Shown here: piece after piece, positions 15,138 through 21,246 of the stretch
How positions within the stretch are numbered: the stretch's first letter is position 1
Layout of the letters: each line of letters begins with the position of its first letter
Virus record (IMG/VR): IMGVR_UViG_3300018080_000320
Span: 1-39,656 of that record
Strand: one strand, 5' to 3'
DNA length: 39,656 nucleotides
From: a virus
Program-made: the position numbers and the translations under genes
The notes under the pieces: model-generated
What the model was told of the DNA's origin: nothing
The model's database searches: none
What the model saw: the letters and a program-made list of their open reading frames with translations, nothing else

Positions 15138-15322
15138 AGCTGATCCTTCCGCGGGATCTCCACCCCGCAACAGGGACAACGAAAAATCTCCTCATCCCGG
15201 GGAACAGATCCGACTACGAAAAAGTCTTGACCATACTGCGTCTTTCCCTTACGGACAGAAAAATGTTCCGCGTCTTGGAGAGGAGGTTTCCTTAAATCGC
15301 GGGGGTGGGGGGGCGTGTCCAT
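15134..15322 (-). CDS. Unknown 62-aa protein with Cys cluster
   Basis: Start placed at the ATG after AAAGGCG (MDTPPHPRDLRKPPLQD). Residues 31-56 (GQDFFVVGSV, IFRCPCCGVEIP) end in a C-x-C-C cluster that could bind metal. The frame stays open upstream to 15643 but the added residues look non-coding and the region holds palindromes, so the short form is preferred. Confidence 0.5.
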   Translation of the reverse strand: MDTPPHPRDLRKPPLQDAEHFSVRKGKTQYGQDFFVVGSVPRDEEIFRCPCCGVEIPRKDQL

Positions 15323-15635
15323 TCGCCTTTCCGTTTTGCCAATATCGGCCACCGGATCAGCATAAATGCACCGAGATAGCACAACAATACTTGTCACAAG
15401 CTTACTTGACTTGTGACATGCTTGGAAATCTTGACTGTCAGTGATTGAATTGACTCTTGATTCCAGAGATTGAAAACGATCCCCCCGATCCTTTCTTACC
15501 TGGAATCGAAACCTAATATATCTCCCACCAATTCCCTTAATTAGTGTATCTGTCCTACTAATTACTACATCTATTATTCTATATATATAAGATTGAATAA
15601 CAGTAGACTTTCTATCTATGGCAGTGATTAATCGT
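15323..15635. other. AT-rich regulatory gap between first and second gene of the operon
   Basis: Holds a perfect inverted repeat (15392-15418), three TTGACT repeats in plus orientation at about 15406, 15431 and 15450, and AT runs near 15580. One minus frame stays open through it and joins the downstream gene, which could be an N-terminal extension, but its residues have no protein-like pattern. A second start point for the operon is plausible. Confidence 0.4.
15392..15418. promoter_or_regulatory. Perfect 9-bp inverted repeat (candidate operator)
   Basis: TGTCACAAG, a 9-base centre, CTTGTGACA. The two arms match exactly, spacing is about two helical turns centre to centre, and there is no U-tract, so a protein-binding site is more likely than a terminator. 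It lies about 75 bases upstream of the start of the 62-aa gene. Confidence 0.5.
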
Positions 15636-15836
15636 CTATTCATCTTTGCTAATTTTGTCGATCAGAGTGAGAACACAATATGTCAATTCAATTATCTCCG
15701 CCGATCCGTATTGTCTGATCAATCGAGATAGCTTATCGATCTTTACACCTTGATACAGCGCATCAGCTTGTTTTGCTTCTTCCTCTGTCTGATACATCCC
15801 ACCACTAATTGACTTGAAAGCTTTGACTTCTTTCAT
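15636..15836 (-). CDS. Unknown 66-aa protein, first gene of the small-gene operon
   Basis: ATG after GAGGAGAAGC. Helical, charged: MKEVKAFKSISGGMYQTEEE, then LSRLIRQYGSAEIIELTYC. The 'F-S-I-SGGMY-x-TEEEA' opening is seen in small phage proteins of unknown function. It faces the plus-strand cassette across a divergent control region. Confidence 0.6.
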   Translation of the reverse strand: MKEVKAFKSISGGMYQTEEEAKQADALYQGVKIDKLSRLIRQYGSAEIIELTYCVLTLIDKISKDE

Positions 15837-16029
15837 GCTTCTCCTCTAATTAATCACTCATATTATTGATGTATCAAATTAATTATGTATTAGGTAAAGG
15901 TCAAGGGAAATTGATATTTTTTTCAGCATAGGATAGCTGAATTGCTATTAAACTACACAAATGTGTAGTGCTATGTTTCACATTATAAAACTTTGGGCAA
16001 AAAAACTCTAATTTCCTCAAACTTTTTTC
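15837..16029. promoter_or_regulatory. Divergent control region between leftward small genes and plus-strand cassette
   Basis: AT-rich, no gene. On the minus strand TTGACC with TAATTT 17 bases on is a weak promoter candidate for the leftward operon. At 15953-15968 there is a perfect palindrome CTACACA-AA-TGTGTAG that could be an operator distinct from the CTATCA type. The plus promoter begins just after this region. Confidence 0.45.
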
Positions 16030-16057
16030 TTGCAATCTATCTATCACATGGTATAAT
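16030..16057 (+). promoter_or_regulatory. Promoter of the plus-strand cassette with operator-like sequence
   Basis: TTGCAA, a 16-base spacer and TATAAT. The spacer contains CTATCTATCACATGG, which matches one half of the CTATCA-N2-TGATAG operator, and a perfect palindrome GATAGAT-TTT-ATCTATC follows at 16070-16086 in the leader. The repressor could block this promoter in the prophage. Confidence 0.7.
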
Positions 16058-16069
16058 TGTATTTGTATC

Positions 16070-16086
16070 GATAGATTTTATCTATC
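16070..16086. promoter_or_regulatory. Palindrome in leader of the plus-strand cassette
   Basis: GATAGAT, three-base centre, ATCTATC, just downstream of the -10. It shares the CTATC half-site with the repressor operators, so it is a candidate second operator. Confidence 0.5.
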
Positions 16087-16115
16087 ATAAATCTAATAGG
16101 TGGGAGGTAAAGAGA

Positions 16116-16436
16116 ATGACAGAACTAAAAGACAAGGTGACGTTCTACATACCATCGGAGTCAAACGGACAGTCAATCAACAATTCTGCAGTGCTTCACA
16201 TGATAGCTAAAAGACTTTCCAAACGGTTCGGCGGTTGCACTGTCACTGATGGTATCGGCTATTGGGTTAATGGATCGGGTGAACTTGTTTGCGAACCTGT
16301 CAAGCTTGTCTACTGCTATGGGGATTTTTCAAACGGTTTATCTAATCTGTTTTTCTTATTGGCTACATATATAAAGCAATCATTACGTCAAGAGTCTGTA
16401 GCCTACGAAATCAATAACAAGCTTGTACTTGTGTAG
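16116..16436 (+). CDS. Uncharacterised phage protein, first gene of the plus-strand cassette
   Basis: 106 residues from the ATG eight bases after GGAGG. An alpha-beta protein with KRFGGCTVTDGIGYWVNGSG and EPVKLVYCYGDFS near the centre. The 'FGG-C-T-V ... G-x-GYW' pattern recurs in small phage and plasmid proteins without known function. No catalytic motif. It is the promoter-proximal gene of an operon transcribed against its neighbours, so probably made early after derepression. Confidence 0.65.
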   Translation: MTELKDKVTFYIPSESNGQSINNSAVLHMIAKRLSKRFGGCTVTDGIGYWVNGSGELVCEPVKLVYCYGDFSNGLSNLFFLLATYIKQSLRQESVAYEINNKLVLV

Positions 16437-16446
16437 GGAGGATTCT

Positions 16447-16629
16447 ATGAAAAGGAATCTGTCAGCAAAGGATATGAAGATTGTCGGAACATTCCGAGGA
16501 TCTGATCCGATCTGTGAAGATTGCGTGATTAACAACGGAATGAGGTATCTGGACAGTCCTATTTTCCACCGTTGTGCTCGTGAATATAAGCTTATTTGCG
16601 ATGCTTGCGGAGAAGCACTTGCCAAGTAA
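16447..16629 (+). CDS. Small zinc-binding protein of the cassette, 60 aa
   Basis: ATG after GGGAGGATTCT. Cys23/Cys26 (PICEDC) and Cys51/Cys54 (ICDACG) form a likely zinc site with an additional Cys43. Basic and compact. Unknown function. Confidence 0.65.
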   Translation: MKRNLSAKDMKIVGTFRGSDPICEDCVINNGMRYLDSPIFHRCAREYKLICDACGEALAK

Positions 16630-16717
16630 GTGCATCGATTGCCGGATCGGTCAAACGGTCCGGTGGTATCGACAACGTTGTTGTCAGGGCGATTAAGAAT
16701 CGGACGGAGGAATCACT

Positions 16718-16996
16718 ATGAATCGGACGATTGCACAACATGCTCTTGATGCACTGAAAGTACAAGACGCATGTAACCTGTCGGGTGTCGTTCACTCACT
16801 CGACACGGTAGTAACCGATCTGTGGGAAGAAGCAAATCGGATCGGGCAGGGTACGGATTGGGTAAATACTCACCCAATTGTCAAGGCATACGTCGACAAG
16901 CTTGCATCGCTTGCAGGAGTACAGGTAGCTGTCAACCACTACGAGACTGTACTCGAAGCATTTGATGAATGTGAAAAGCTTGCTCGTATGGAATAG
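16718..16996 (+). CDS. Uncharacterised helical protein of the cassette, 92 aa
   Basis: ATG after GGAGGAATCACT. The protein MNRTIAQHALDALKVQDACN continues as an all-helical chain with many acidic residues (DLWEEANRIGQG). Its first four codons are themselves a copy of the cassette repeat. It ends GAATAG, which forms the next copy. A 'WEEANRIGQGTDWVNTHPI' segment recurs in phage small proteins; function unknown. Confidence 0.65.
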   Translation: MNRTIAQHALDALKVQDACNLSGVVHSLDTVVTDLWEEANRIGQGTDWVNTHPIVKAYVDKLASLAGVQVAVNHYETVLEAFDECEKLARME

Positions 16997-17010
16997 GACG
17001 GGAGGAAAAC

Positions 17011-17769
17011 ATGGGCACATCAAGAAAAGACAGACGCATAGGTGATTTGATGAGCAATACATCCTACACGTCTGCCAAGAAAATTGGACACAGTAGAGTA
17101 TTATGGACAGGCCAAAATGTCAACGGAGAACCAATCACAGCTATCCGGTACCATGATACTGACATAGCCGTACAAAAAGACGGTTTGCTCTGGCTAACAT
17201 CGGGGGGATGGCGAACCGCTACCACTAAGCTGAACATCAATAGAGCATTAGATTATTTTAACTATCCAGGTTTTATACATCAGAACCGCTCTATATGGTA
17301 TTACGATTCGCGGCTTAAAGGTATAGATCCATACATCTTTTTTGACGGCATGATAATCGATCATGCCGGAAACATTCGCAATCCCTCATTAGGAACAAGC
17401 GAACAAGAAAGAATCCAGAAAACTGTCAAACAAATTAACAACTATTGCCGAGTATTGCGCGAACAAATCAGAAGAGATGGTAGGGTGCCAAGGCCCACTA
17501 ACGGTGATTGTTGGGGTTGTCTGCTACGGACAGAATCGGGCAGTACCATGGGAGATGTGTTTGGTGACACAGAACACCTTGTCCTGCATCTAAAAGAAAA
17601 ATACATCCATGGATCGCTAATATTAAATGCCTTAGAACATGCTGGATATAAATATCCGGCCTTAATTGCCGGATGGTTTATAGATGGTAGCGATCACTGT
17701 GTGGATGACGATTCTGTGATACGTGCCGTTAGACGTTACCTGAAAGACAAATTGCACATCGGAAGATAG
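17011..17769 (+). CDS. Uncharacterised 252-aa protein of the cassette
   Basis: ATG after GGGAGGAAAAC. The first 100 residues have the layout 'HDTDIAVQKDGLLWLTSGGW, TATTKLNINR, SIWYYD' followed by IFFDGMIIDHAG, a family seen in environmental phages with no function assigned. The C-terminal half has a HLVLHLKEKYIHGSL and a Cys/His-containing segment GDCWGCLL. No membrane segment. It is the largest gene of the cassette and precedes a structured leader. Confidence 0.65.
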   Translation: MGTSRKDRRIGDLMSNTSYTSAKKIGHSRVLWTGQNVNGEPITAIRYHDTDIAVQKDGLLWLTSGGWRTATTKLNINRALDYFNYPGFIHQNRSIWYYDSRLKGIDPYIFFDGMIIDHAGNIRNPSLGTSEQERIQKTVKQINNYCRVLREQIRRDGRVPRPTNGDCWGCLLRTESGSTMGDVFGDTEHLVLHLKEKYIHGSLILNALEHAGYKYPALIAGWFIDGSDHCVDDDSVIRAVRRYLKDKLHIGR

Positions 17770-17774
17770 CACGG

Positions 17775-17841
17775 TAGGGCACGGTCTACAGAGCGCTCAT
17801 CCAATCGGGTGTAGGTCGGAGTGCAAGACTCCGGTGCCCTA
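17775..17841 (+). ncRNA. Candidate structured RNA with three-way junction
   Basis: An 8-bp closing stem TAGGGCAC/GTGCCCTA encloses two hairpins: GGTCTACA with TGTAGGTC (two G-U pairs) and CGGAGT-GCAAG-ACTCCG. Wobble pairs work only on the plus strand, so a plus-strand RNA is favoured. It resembles a tRNA in closing stem and last hairpin, but it is about 65 bases and lacks a D arm and an anticodon loop. It lies in the gap before the 185-aa gene. Confidence 0.5.
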
Positions 17842-17842
17842 T

Positions 17843-17889
17843 AGGTGCGTTGCACCTCAATATCTTAACAGTCCGATTAGGAATCGGAC
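17843..17889 (+). promoter_or_regulatory. Two leader hairpins before the 185-aa gene
   Basis: AGGTGC-GTT-GCACCT (17843-17857) and GTCCGATT-AGG-AATCGGAC (17871-17889), both perfect. The second contains a copy of the cassette repeat and ends next to the ribosome site, so it could gate translation of the following gene. Confidence 0.55.
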
Positions 17890-17902
17890 GAAGGAGAGGA
17901 TA

Positions 17903-18460
17903 ATGAAAAGACTCATTATCTCCCAGGATGATTGTCCTGAATCTCCCAGAGAATGGGACAATCTCGGTACGATGGTATGCTTTCACCGACACTACGATCT
18001 CGGCGACAAGCATGAGTTCTCCGATCCCCAGGACTTTCTTGACTACCTGGAATCGGACGATCCGATCAGACTCCCGCTTTATTTGTTGGATCATAGTGGC
18101 CTCTGGATGCGAACCGGACAGTTCATGGAAGATCCCCAAGGGTGGGATACGTCGATGGTAGGATTTATCTACGTCACCCGCGAAAAGGTCCAGCAAGAAT
18201 ACGGGTGGAAAAGATTGACTCAGAAACGGATCAAACAGATTCAACAACACCTGGAATCGGAAGTTGCCACCTACTCACAATACCTGGAAGGTGACGTTTG
18301 GGGATTTTCGCTGATCGAAGAAACCAAGTGCTGTCAGTGCCACCAAACAATCACGGATATTCTTGATTCCTGTTGGGGATTCTACGGCCATAACCCCAAG
18401 ACAAACGGTATGGCCGATCACATCCCCGACCTGGATCAATACGAAATCGTCTACGAATAG
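17903..18460 (+). CDS. Conserved phage/plasmid protein with PREWDNLGTM motif
   Basis: 185 residues from the ATG after GAAGGAGAGGATA. The start SQDDCPESPREWDNLGTMVC, followed by FHRHYDLGD, is a widely distributed but uncharacterised family of phages and mobile elements. Residues about 78-95 (LYLLDHSGLWMRTGQF) and 109-120 (MVGFIYVTREK) complete the typical layout. The C-terminus has a CCQCHQ cluster. It ends in GAATAG that feeds the next ribosome site. Confidence 0.75.
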   Translation: MKRLIISQDDCPESPREWDNLGTMVCFHRHYDLGDKHEFSDPQDFLDYLESDDPIRLPLYLLDHSGLWMRTGQFMEDPQGWDTSMVGFIYVTREKVQQEYGWKRLTQKRIKQIQQHLESEVATYSQYLEGDVWGFSLIEETKCCQCHQTITDILDSCWGFYGHNPKTNGMADHIPDLDQYEIVYE

Positions 18461-18473
18461 GACGGAGGAACCC

Positions 18474-18641
18474 GTGGAAAAGGTACGAATCGTGGTGAAA
18501 CACGGAATTGTCACGGACGTTAAAACAGACGTGCCTATGACAATTCAACTCATCGATCAGGGGCAGGAGGGGTTGAGAGGCTATCGTTGGGTATCGATCC
18601 CTGAAAACCTGCAAAGACTTCCCCGGCGATATTGGAGGTAA
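18474..18641 (+). CDS. Uncharacterised 55-aa protein of the cassette
   Basis: GTG start after GGAGGAACCC. MEKVRIVVKHGIVTDVKTDV reads as a beta hairpin, followed by MTIQLIDQGQEGLRGYRWV. The stop includes the ribosome site of the next gene. Short, basic end (RRYWR). Coding is supported by spacing and ribosome site. Confidence 0.6.
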   Translation: MEKVRIVVKHGIVTDVKTDVPMTIQLIDQGQEGLRGYRWVSIPENLQRLPRRYWR

Positions 18642-18642
18642 C

Positions 18643-18879
18643 ATGGCAAAGGAAGGTTTTTTGCATGATGCGTTTGTCAAGTTCGACAAGAAAAGCAACA
18701 AGCTTATCAAACGGTGTCGAGTATGTAGAACCGATCTTGCAAAAGCCGAATTGATCCGTGCTTGGGAATCGGACGGAAGAAAGAACTTTATCTACGCCTG
18801 CCCAAAGTGCGGACGGTTCAACTTGTTTTTCAGGAAGCGGAGCTATGGACGTGACGTATCAAATCGCATGGTGGGATAA
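18643..18879 (+). CDS. Zinc-ribbon protein of the cassette, 78 aa
   Basis: ATG after GGAGGTAAC. Cys25/Cys28 (KRCRVCRT) and Cys53/Cys56 (YACPKCGRF) form a zinc ribbon; the protein is strongly basic (RKRSYGRD), suggesting nucleic-acid contact. Its last 35 bases overlap the next gene. A copy of the cassette repeat lies within it. Confidence 0.65.
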   Translation: MAKEGFLHDAFVKFDKKSNKLIKRCRVCRTDLAKAELIRAWESDGRKNFIYACPKCGRFNLFFRKRSYGRDVSNRMVG

Positions 18880-19045
18880 AAAGGTACAGTCCCCGGATCG
18901 GGCAGGCTGGAAGTTTATGCCCTCAGAAATCCATAAAACCAAACACCGAGGAATCGAGCGCCTGCACTCCTTGCGGAAACTGTACCCTGGTATCACATTC
19001 TCCCTGCAAAAAATATCCAGGGAGATTTTAGCACAGGTACAGTAG
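18845..19045 (+). CDS. Uncharacterised 66-aa protein, last gene of the cassette
   Basis: ATG after CGGAGCT. Begins MDVTYQIAWWDKKVQSPDRA; the central part (GIERLHSLRKLYPGITFSL) is helical and basic. It overlaps the zinc-ribbon gene and is followed by a terminator. No domain recognised. Confidence 0.55.
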   Translation: MDVTYQIAWWDKKVQSPDRAGWKFMPSEIHKTKHRGIERLHSLRKLYPGITFSLQKISREILAQVQ

Positions 19046-19084
19046 TAAGACAATTGCACGATAACATCGAGAATGTTACTATGC

Positions 19085-19112
19085 AAAGGGACAGTCAACC
19101 AGCTGTCCCTTT
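19085..19112 (+). terminator. Rho-independent terminator of the plus-strand cassette
   Basis: A 10-bp stem AAAGGGACAG / CTGTCCCTTT with an 8-base loop, then TTATTTG on the plus strand. It stands 40 bases after the last stop of the cassette. Confidence 0.85.
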
Positions 19113-19155
19113 TTATTTGTCAAAAATTGGATGCTGTCAAATCGTCATTCAGAAT

Positions 19156-19235
19156 AGGACGGCTGCCCTCTTACTCGTTTACCCTTCGGTAGCGCTTTGC
19201 CACCCCGCTCACACAACCTGGAAAGCAGCCGCCCT
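19156..19235 (-). ncRNA. Candidate minus-strand structured RNA flanked by cassette repeats
   Basis: On the minus strand AGGGCGGCTGC pairs with GCAGCCGTCCT (11 bp with one G-U), enclosing GGTGGC-AAAGC-GCTACC (6 bp with one G-U). The wobble pairs would be mismatches on the plus strand, which favours a minus-strand transcript, perhaps the 3' end of the leftward early operon. Copies of GAAT(C/A)GGACG lie at 19152 and 19239, at each end. The rest of 19046-19291 is AT-rich and shows no gene. Confidence 0.45.
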
Positions 19236-19291
19236 GATGAATCGGACGATAAAAAAAATTACTATGTGCTAATTAATATATCAAAAATATA

Positions 19292-19615
19292 TTACGCGAT
19301 TCTACGACCGGAAATCGCACGGTAGTGCATCGGACTGTTGTTTATGATCTTGGTCCACCTACGACAACTGTTCCGTTTCTGCTCCGATTCTTTTTTGAAC
19401 AACCGGCGCGGCTCCTTGGGAATCGACCTCGGTTCCACATACTCAATCGTGCCATGCTCAGACTCCCATCGCATGATCATTTGTTTAAGAGTCGGGTGCG
19501 CTACACCGATTTGCTTCGCGCACCATGTTACACCCTTGGTCTTGAGATAGAGCTGCAAAAACTCTACCTGATCCTCGGTCAATAGCCTTGCCGTTGGTCC
19601 ATATTTATGCTTCAT
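19292..19615 (-). CDS. Helix-turn-helix protein, last gene of the early operon
   Basis: 107 residues, ATG after GAGGGGTTGAAAG. Residues 12-50 (LTEDQVEFLQLYLKTKGVTW, then GVAHPTLKQMI) form a clear HTH. The basic C-terminal half (KKESEQKRNSCRRWTK) may extend DNA binding. Overlaps the previous gene by 11 bases. As the last gene of the replication operon it may regulate the later switch; target unknown. Confidence 0.65.
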   Translation of the reverse strand: MKHKYGPTARLLTEDQVEFLQLYLKTKGVTWCAKQIGVAHPTLKQMIMRWESEHGTIEYVEPRSIPKEPRRLFKKESEQKRNSCRRWTKIINNSPMHYRAISGRRIA

Positions 19616-19811
19616 CTTTCAACCCCTCATCATAGCCCTCATCATAGCCCTCGTTACGGGCCTGGGCCAAACACTTCTCGCATGGCTCCACCATTACCTG
19701 ATTCCTTCCCCGATTATAAGACACCCGGGTATTAGCACAGATCCCATTCCCACAGGAACAGTAGACCTCAAACTCCACATCCCCTGTTAGTTCTACCTCT
19801 ATGTTAGGCAT
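19605..19811 (-). CDS. Small Cys-rich protein with GYDE repeat, 68 aa
   Basis: ATG after GGAGGAGAGAA. MPNIEVELTGDVEFEVYCSC: Cys18, 20, 25, 44 and 47 could bind zinc. The tail EGYDEGYDEG comes from a 12-base tandem duplication. A short phage family with the same CSCGNG core exists; function unknown. Confidence 0.6.
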   Translation of the reverse strand: MPNIEVELTGDVEFEVYCSCGNGICANTRVSYNRGRNQVMVEPCEKCLAQARNEGYDEGYDEGLKDEA

Positions 19812-19824
19812 TTCTCTCCTCCCC

Positions 19825-20316
19825 CTATAAGCCGAGTCGCCGCGCCCATTCCGCAATCAACAGGCTGTCCGCATCCTTATGCTTCTGGATCTGTTCAACC
19901 TGCTCCGGGAATAGACGGCAACCAATATCCAGCGACGCTTTTTTTAAATCTGCCGTTCCTTTGATCCCGACAGGCAGCATCACCTTCTGCCATTCCCGGG
20001 AGTCAATATACTGATAAGACAATCCAATAGTTTCGATAATGATTAGAGTTGCCTCTAATGCTCGCAACGCACTGACCGTAGCTTTGAAACCGTGCGGATT
20101 AACAAACGGACGTTCCAGAAAGACGCGAGCCGGTTTCCAGGGGGACAGCACTCGCATCAGTTCGGAATGATCGACTCGGGTAATCTGTTGTTTTTTTTTC
20201 GTGTAGCTCTGCTCTTTGAAAACGGGGGTAGGCAAAAAAATCACCGTACCGTCAAGCAGATATGCAATCGAACCCGTTACCCCGTTGTCGATGCCGATGT
20301 ATGCTCGATCACTCAT
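19825..20316 (-). CDS. RuvC-like Holliday-junction resolvase
   Basis: 163 residues with a RNase H fold signature: IGIDNGVTG (Asp10), FLERPF (Glu68) and KHKDADSLLIAEWA (Asp148/Asp150) near the end. Such phage resolvases cut branched DNA after replication and recombination, clearing intermediates before packaging. The gene lies in the early operon with RecT and YqaJ-type genes, which fits. The length is close to the RuvC family. Confidence 0.82.
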   Translation of the reverse strand: MSDRAYIGIDNGVTGSIAYLLDGTVIFLPTPVFKEQSYTKKKQQITRVDHSELMRVLSPWKPARVFLERPFVNPHGFKATVSALRALEATLIIIETIGLSYQYIDSREWQKVMLPVGIKGTADLKKASLDIGCRLFPEQVEQIQKHKDADSLLIAEWARRLGL

Positions 20317-20319
20317 CGC

Positions 20320-20607
20320 TTATCTCCTTCCCCACCAATCTTTCCCCTCACCCTCGGCACGGGCATGGATTTCTTTTTCCGCTTCCGCAAGGTCGGCCTG
20401 CAGTTGCTGGTTTTCGGCATATAGACGATCGCGCTCTTTGCCTGTACAAATATGAGCTTCTCTTGTTGTATCCGCATCAAACTTCCACCGCTCCACTTCG
20501 GCGATGAGCCAGTCAGCATCGCGTGCCATTTGCTGTGTCCATGGAGCATAGTCTCTCTCTTCAACCCAGCGTCGTTCTTGCCGTTTCTTAATCTCTTCCA
20601 GGTTCAT
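20320..20607 (-). CDS. Coiled-coil protein of the early operon, 95 aa
   Basis: ATG after CAGGAGGTAGC. All helical: MNLEEIKKRQERRWVEERDY then Trp/Asp/Glu heptads (RLYAENQQLQADLAEAEKEI). No domain recognised. It overlaps the HTH-protein gene by four bases. Confidence 0.6.
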   Translation of the reverse strand: MNLEEIKKRQERRWVEERDYAPWTQQMARDADWLIAEVERWKFDADTTREAHICTGKERDRLYAENQQLQADLAEAEKEIHARAEGEGKDWWGRR

Positions 20608-21122
20608 GCTACCTCCTGTTTAGTTGGGCAACTCGCCTCCCATCGCCGAACCCAACGAGACACAGTGCCCAACGATATCCCGGTCTGACGATGCGTTTCG
20701 GCAATCGTTCGCGTTTTCTTAAACACCCGAATCACATCCCAATACCTGATCCTGTTCGACGGCTTGATGTACCTGGGAACATATTTGTTCGTACCCTGAT
20801 TTGCTCGACGTACATGATTGGAATGTCGGAGTCGTCTTTGCTTGTTGGAAATATAGCCCATCTTCTCAAGTTGCCGCAGTCGGGCCACAACATAGTTAGG
20901 ATGCAGCCCACAACGTTGACCAATCTCCTCGTTCGAAAACCCGCCAATAAACAAATCATAAATCCAGCGATCCGGTACTCCGTGGTGCCGCTTGGGAAAC
21001 TTGGGTCGCCCGCGCATAATCGATTCGCTTGGATGCCTGGGGTAATCCTCTTCATCCGGCCACTCGGCACAGATCGGCCAAGTAATCCTGAGCCAGCACG
21101 GGGGTTTACCGAATCCATTCAT
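20604..21122 (-). CDS. Protein with two helix-turn-helix domains
   Basis: 172 residues from the ATG seven bases after AAGGAG. HTH 1 spans about 51-90 (GFSNEEIGQRCGLHPNYVVA) and HTH 2 about 127-161 (TIAETHRQTGISLGTVSRWV), joined by a basic linker. This layout fits a phage transcription regulator or a resolvase/transposase-like DNA binder, but no catalytic domain follows. A diverged terminase small subunit cannot be excluded, since none is found beside the large subunit. Confidence 0.65.
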   Translation of the reverse strand: MNGFGKPPCWLRITWPICAEWPDEEDYPRHPSESIMRGRPKFPKRHHGVPDRWIYDLFIGGFSNEEIGQRCGLHPNYVVARLRQLEKMGYISNKQRRLRHSNHVRRANQGTNKYVPRYIKPSNRIRYWDVIRVFKKTRTIAETHRQTGISLGTVSRWVRRWEASCPTKQEVA

Positions 21123-21246
21123 ACAAATGCTCCTTGAGATAATCAATCAAAATACGCCAGTGTTTCACACAAGCCACTACCTTAATGCCATCTCGCTTAT
21201 AAACTATCGCCTGCTGCATACAGCCGGGATGCTTACACCATTTCAT
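21106..21246 (-). CDS. 46-aa zinc-knuckle-like protein
   Basis: ATG five bases after AAGGAG, overlapping the upstream stop (ATGA). The protein begins MKWCKHPGCMQQAIVYKRDG, with a CVKHW motif later: Cys4, Cys9, Cys26 and His29 are a plausible zinc site. It overlaps the two-HTH gene by 17 bases. Its first 20 bases around the start match those of the RecT gene exactly. Confidence 0.6.
   Translation of the reverse strand: MKWCKHPGCMQQAIVYKRDGIKVVACVKHWRILIDYLKEHLYEWIR

Larger units (their letters stand above)
16697..19248 (+). repeat. Nine copies of GAAT(C/A)GGACG, all on the plus strand
   Basis: Copies start at 16697, 16720, 16991, 17881, 18050, 18455, 18766, 19152 and 19239. Four are fused to the ribosome binding site of a cassette gene (for example GAATCGGACGGAGG), two of these use the TAG stop of the preceding gene. 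Others lie inside genes, and the last two flank an RNA-like element. I saw no copies elsewhere. By simple arithmetic fewer than 0.01 would be expected in this span. Confidence 0.8.

Noticed and set aside
17775-17841. tRNA at the plus-strand leader
   Set aside because: Acceptor-like and T-arm-like stems fit, but length, missing D arm and missing anticodon loop rule out a normal tRNA.
16163-18710. Frequent TCAAACGG and AAGCTT words in the cassette
   Set aside because: Irregular, partly explained by codon use (Lys-Leu); less striking than the GAAT(C/A)GGACG motif.
18859-19098. 79-codon minus frame opposite the end of the cassette
   Set aside because: Antisense to a cassette gene and its terminator, with no ribosome site.
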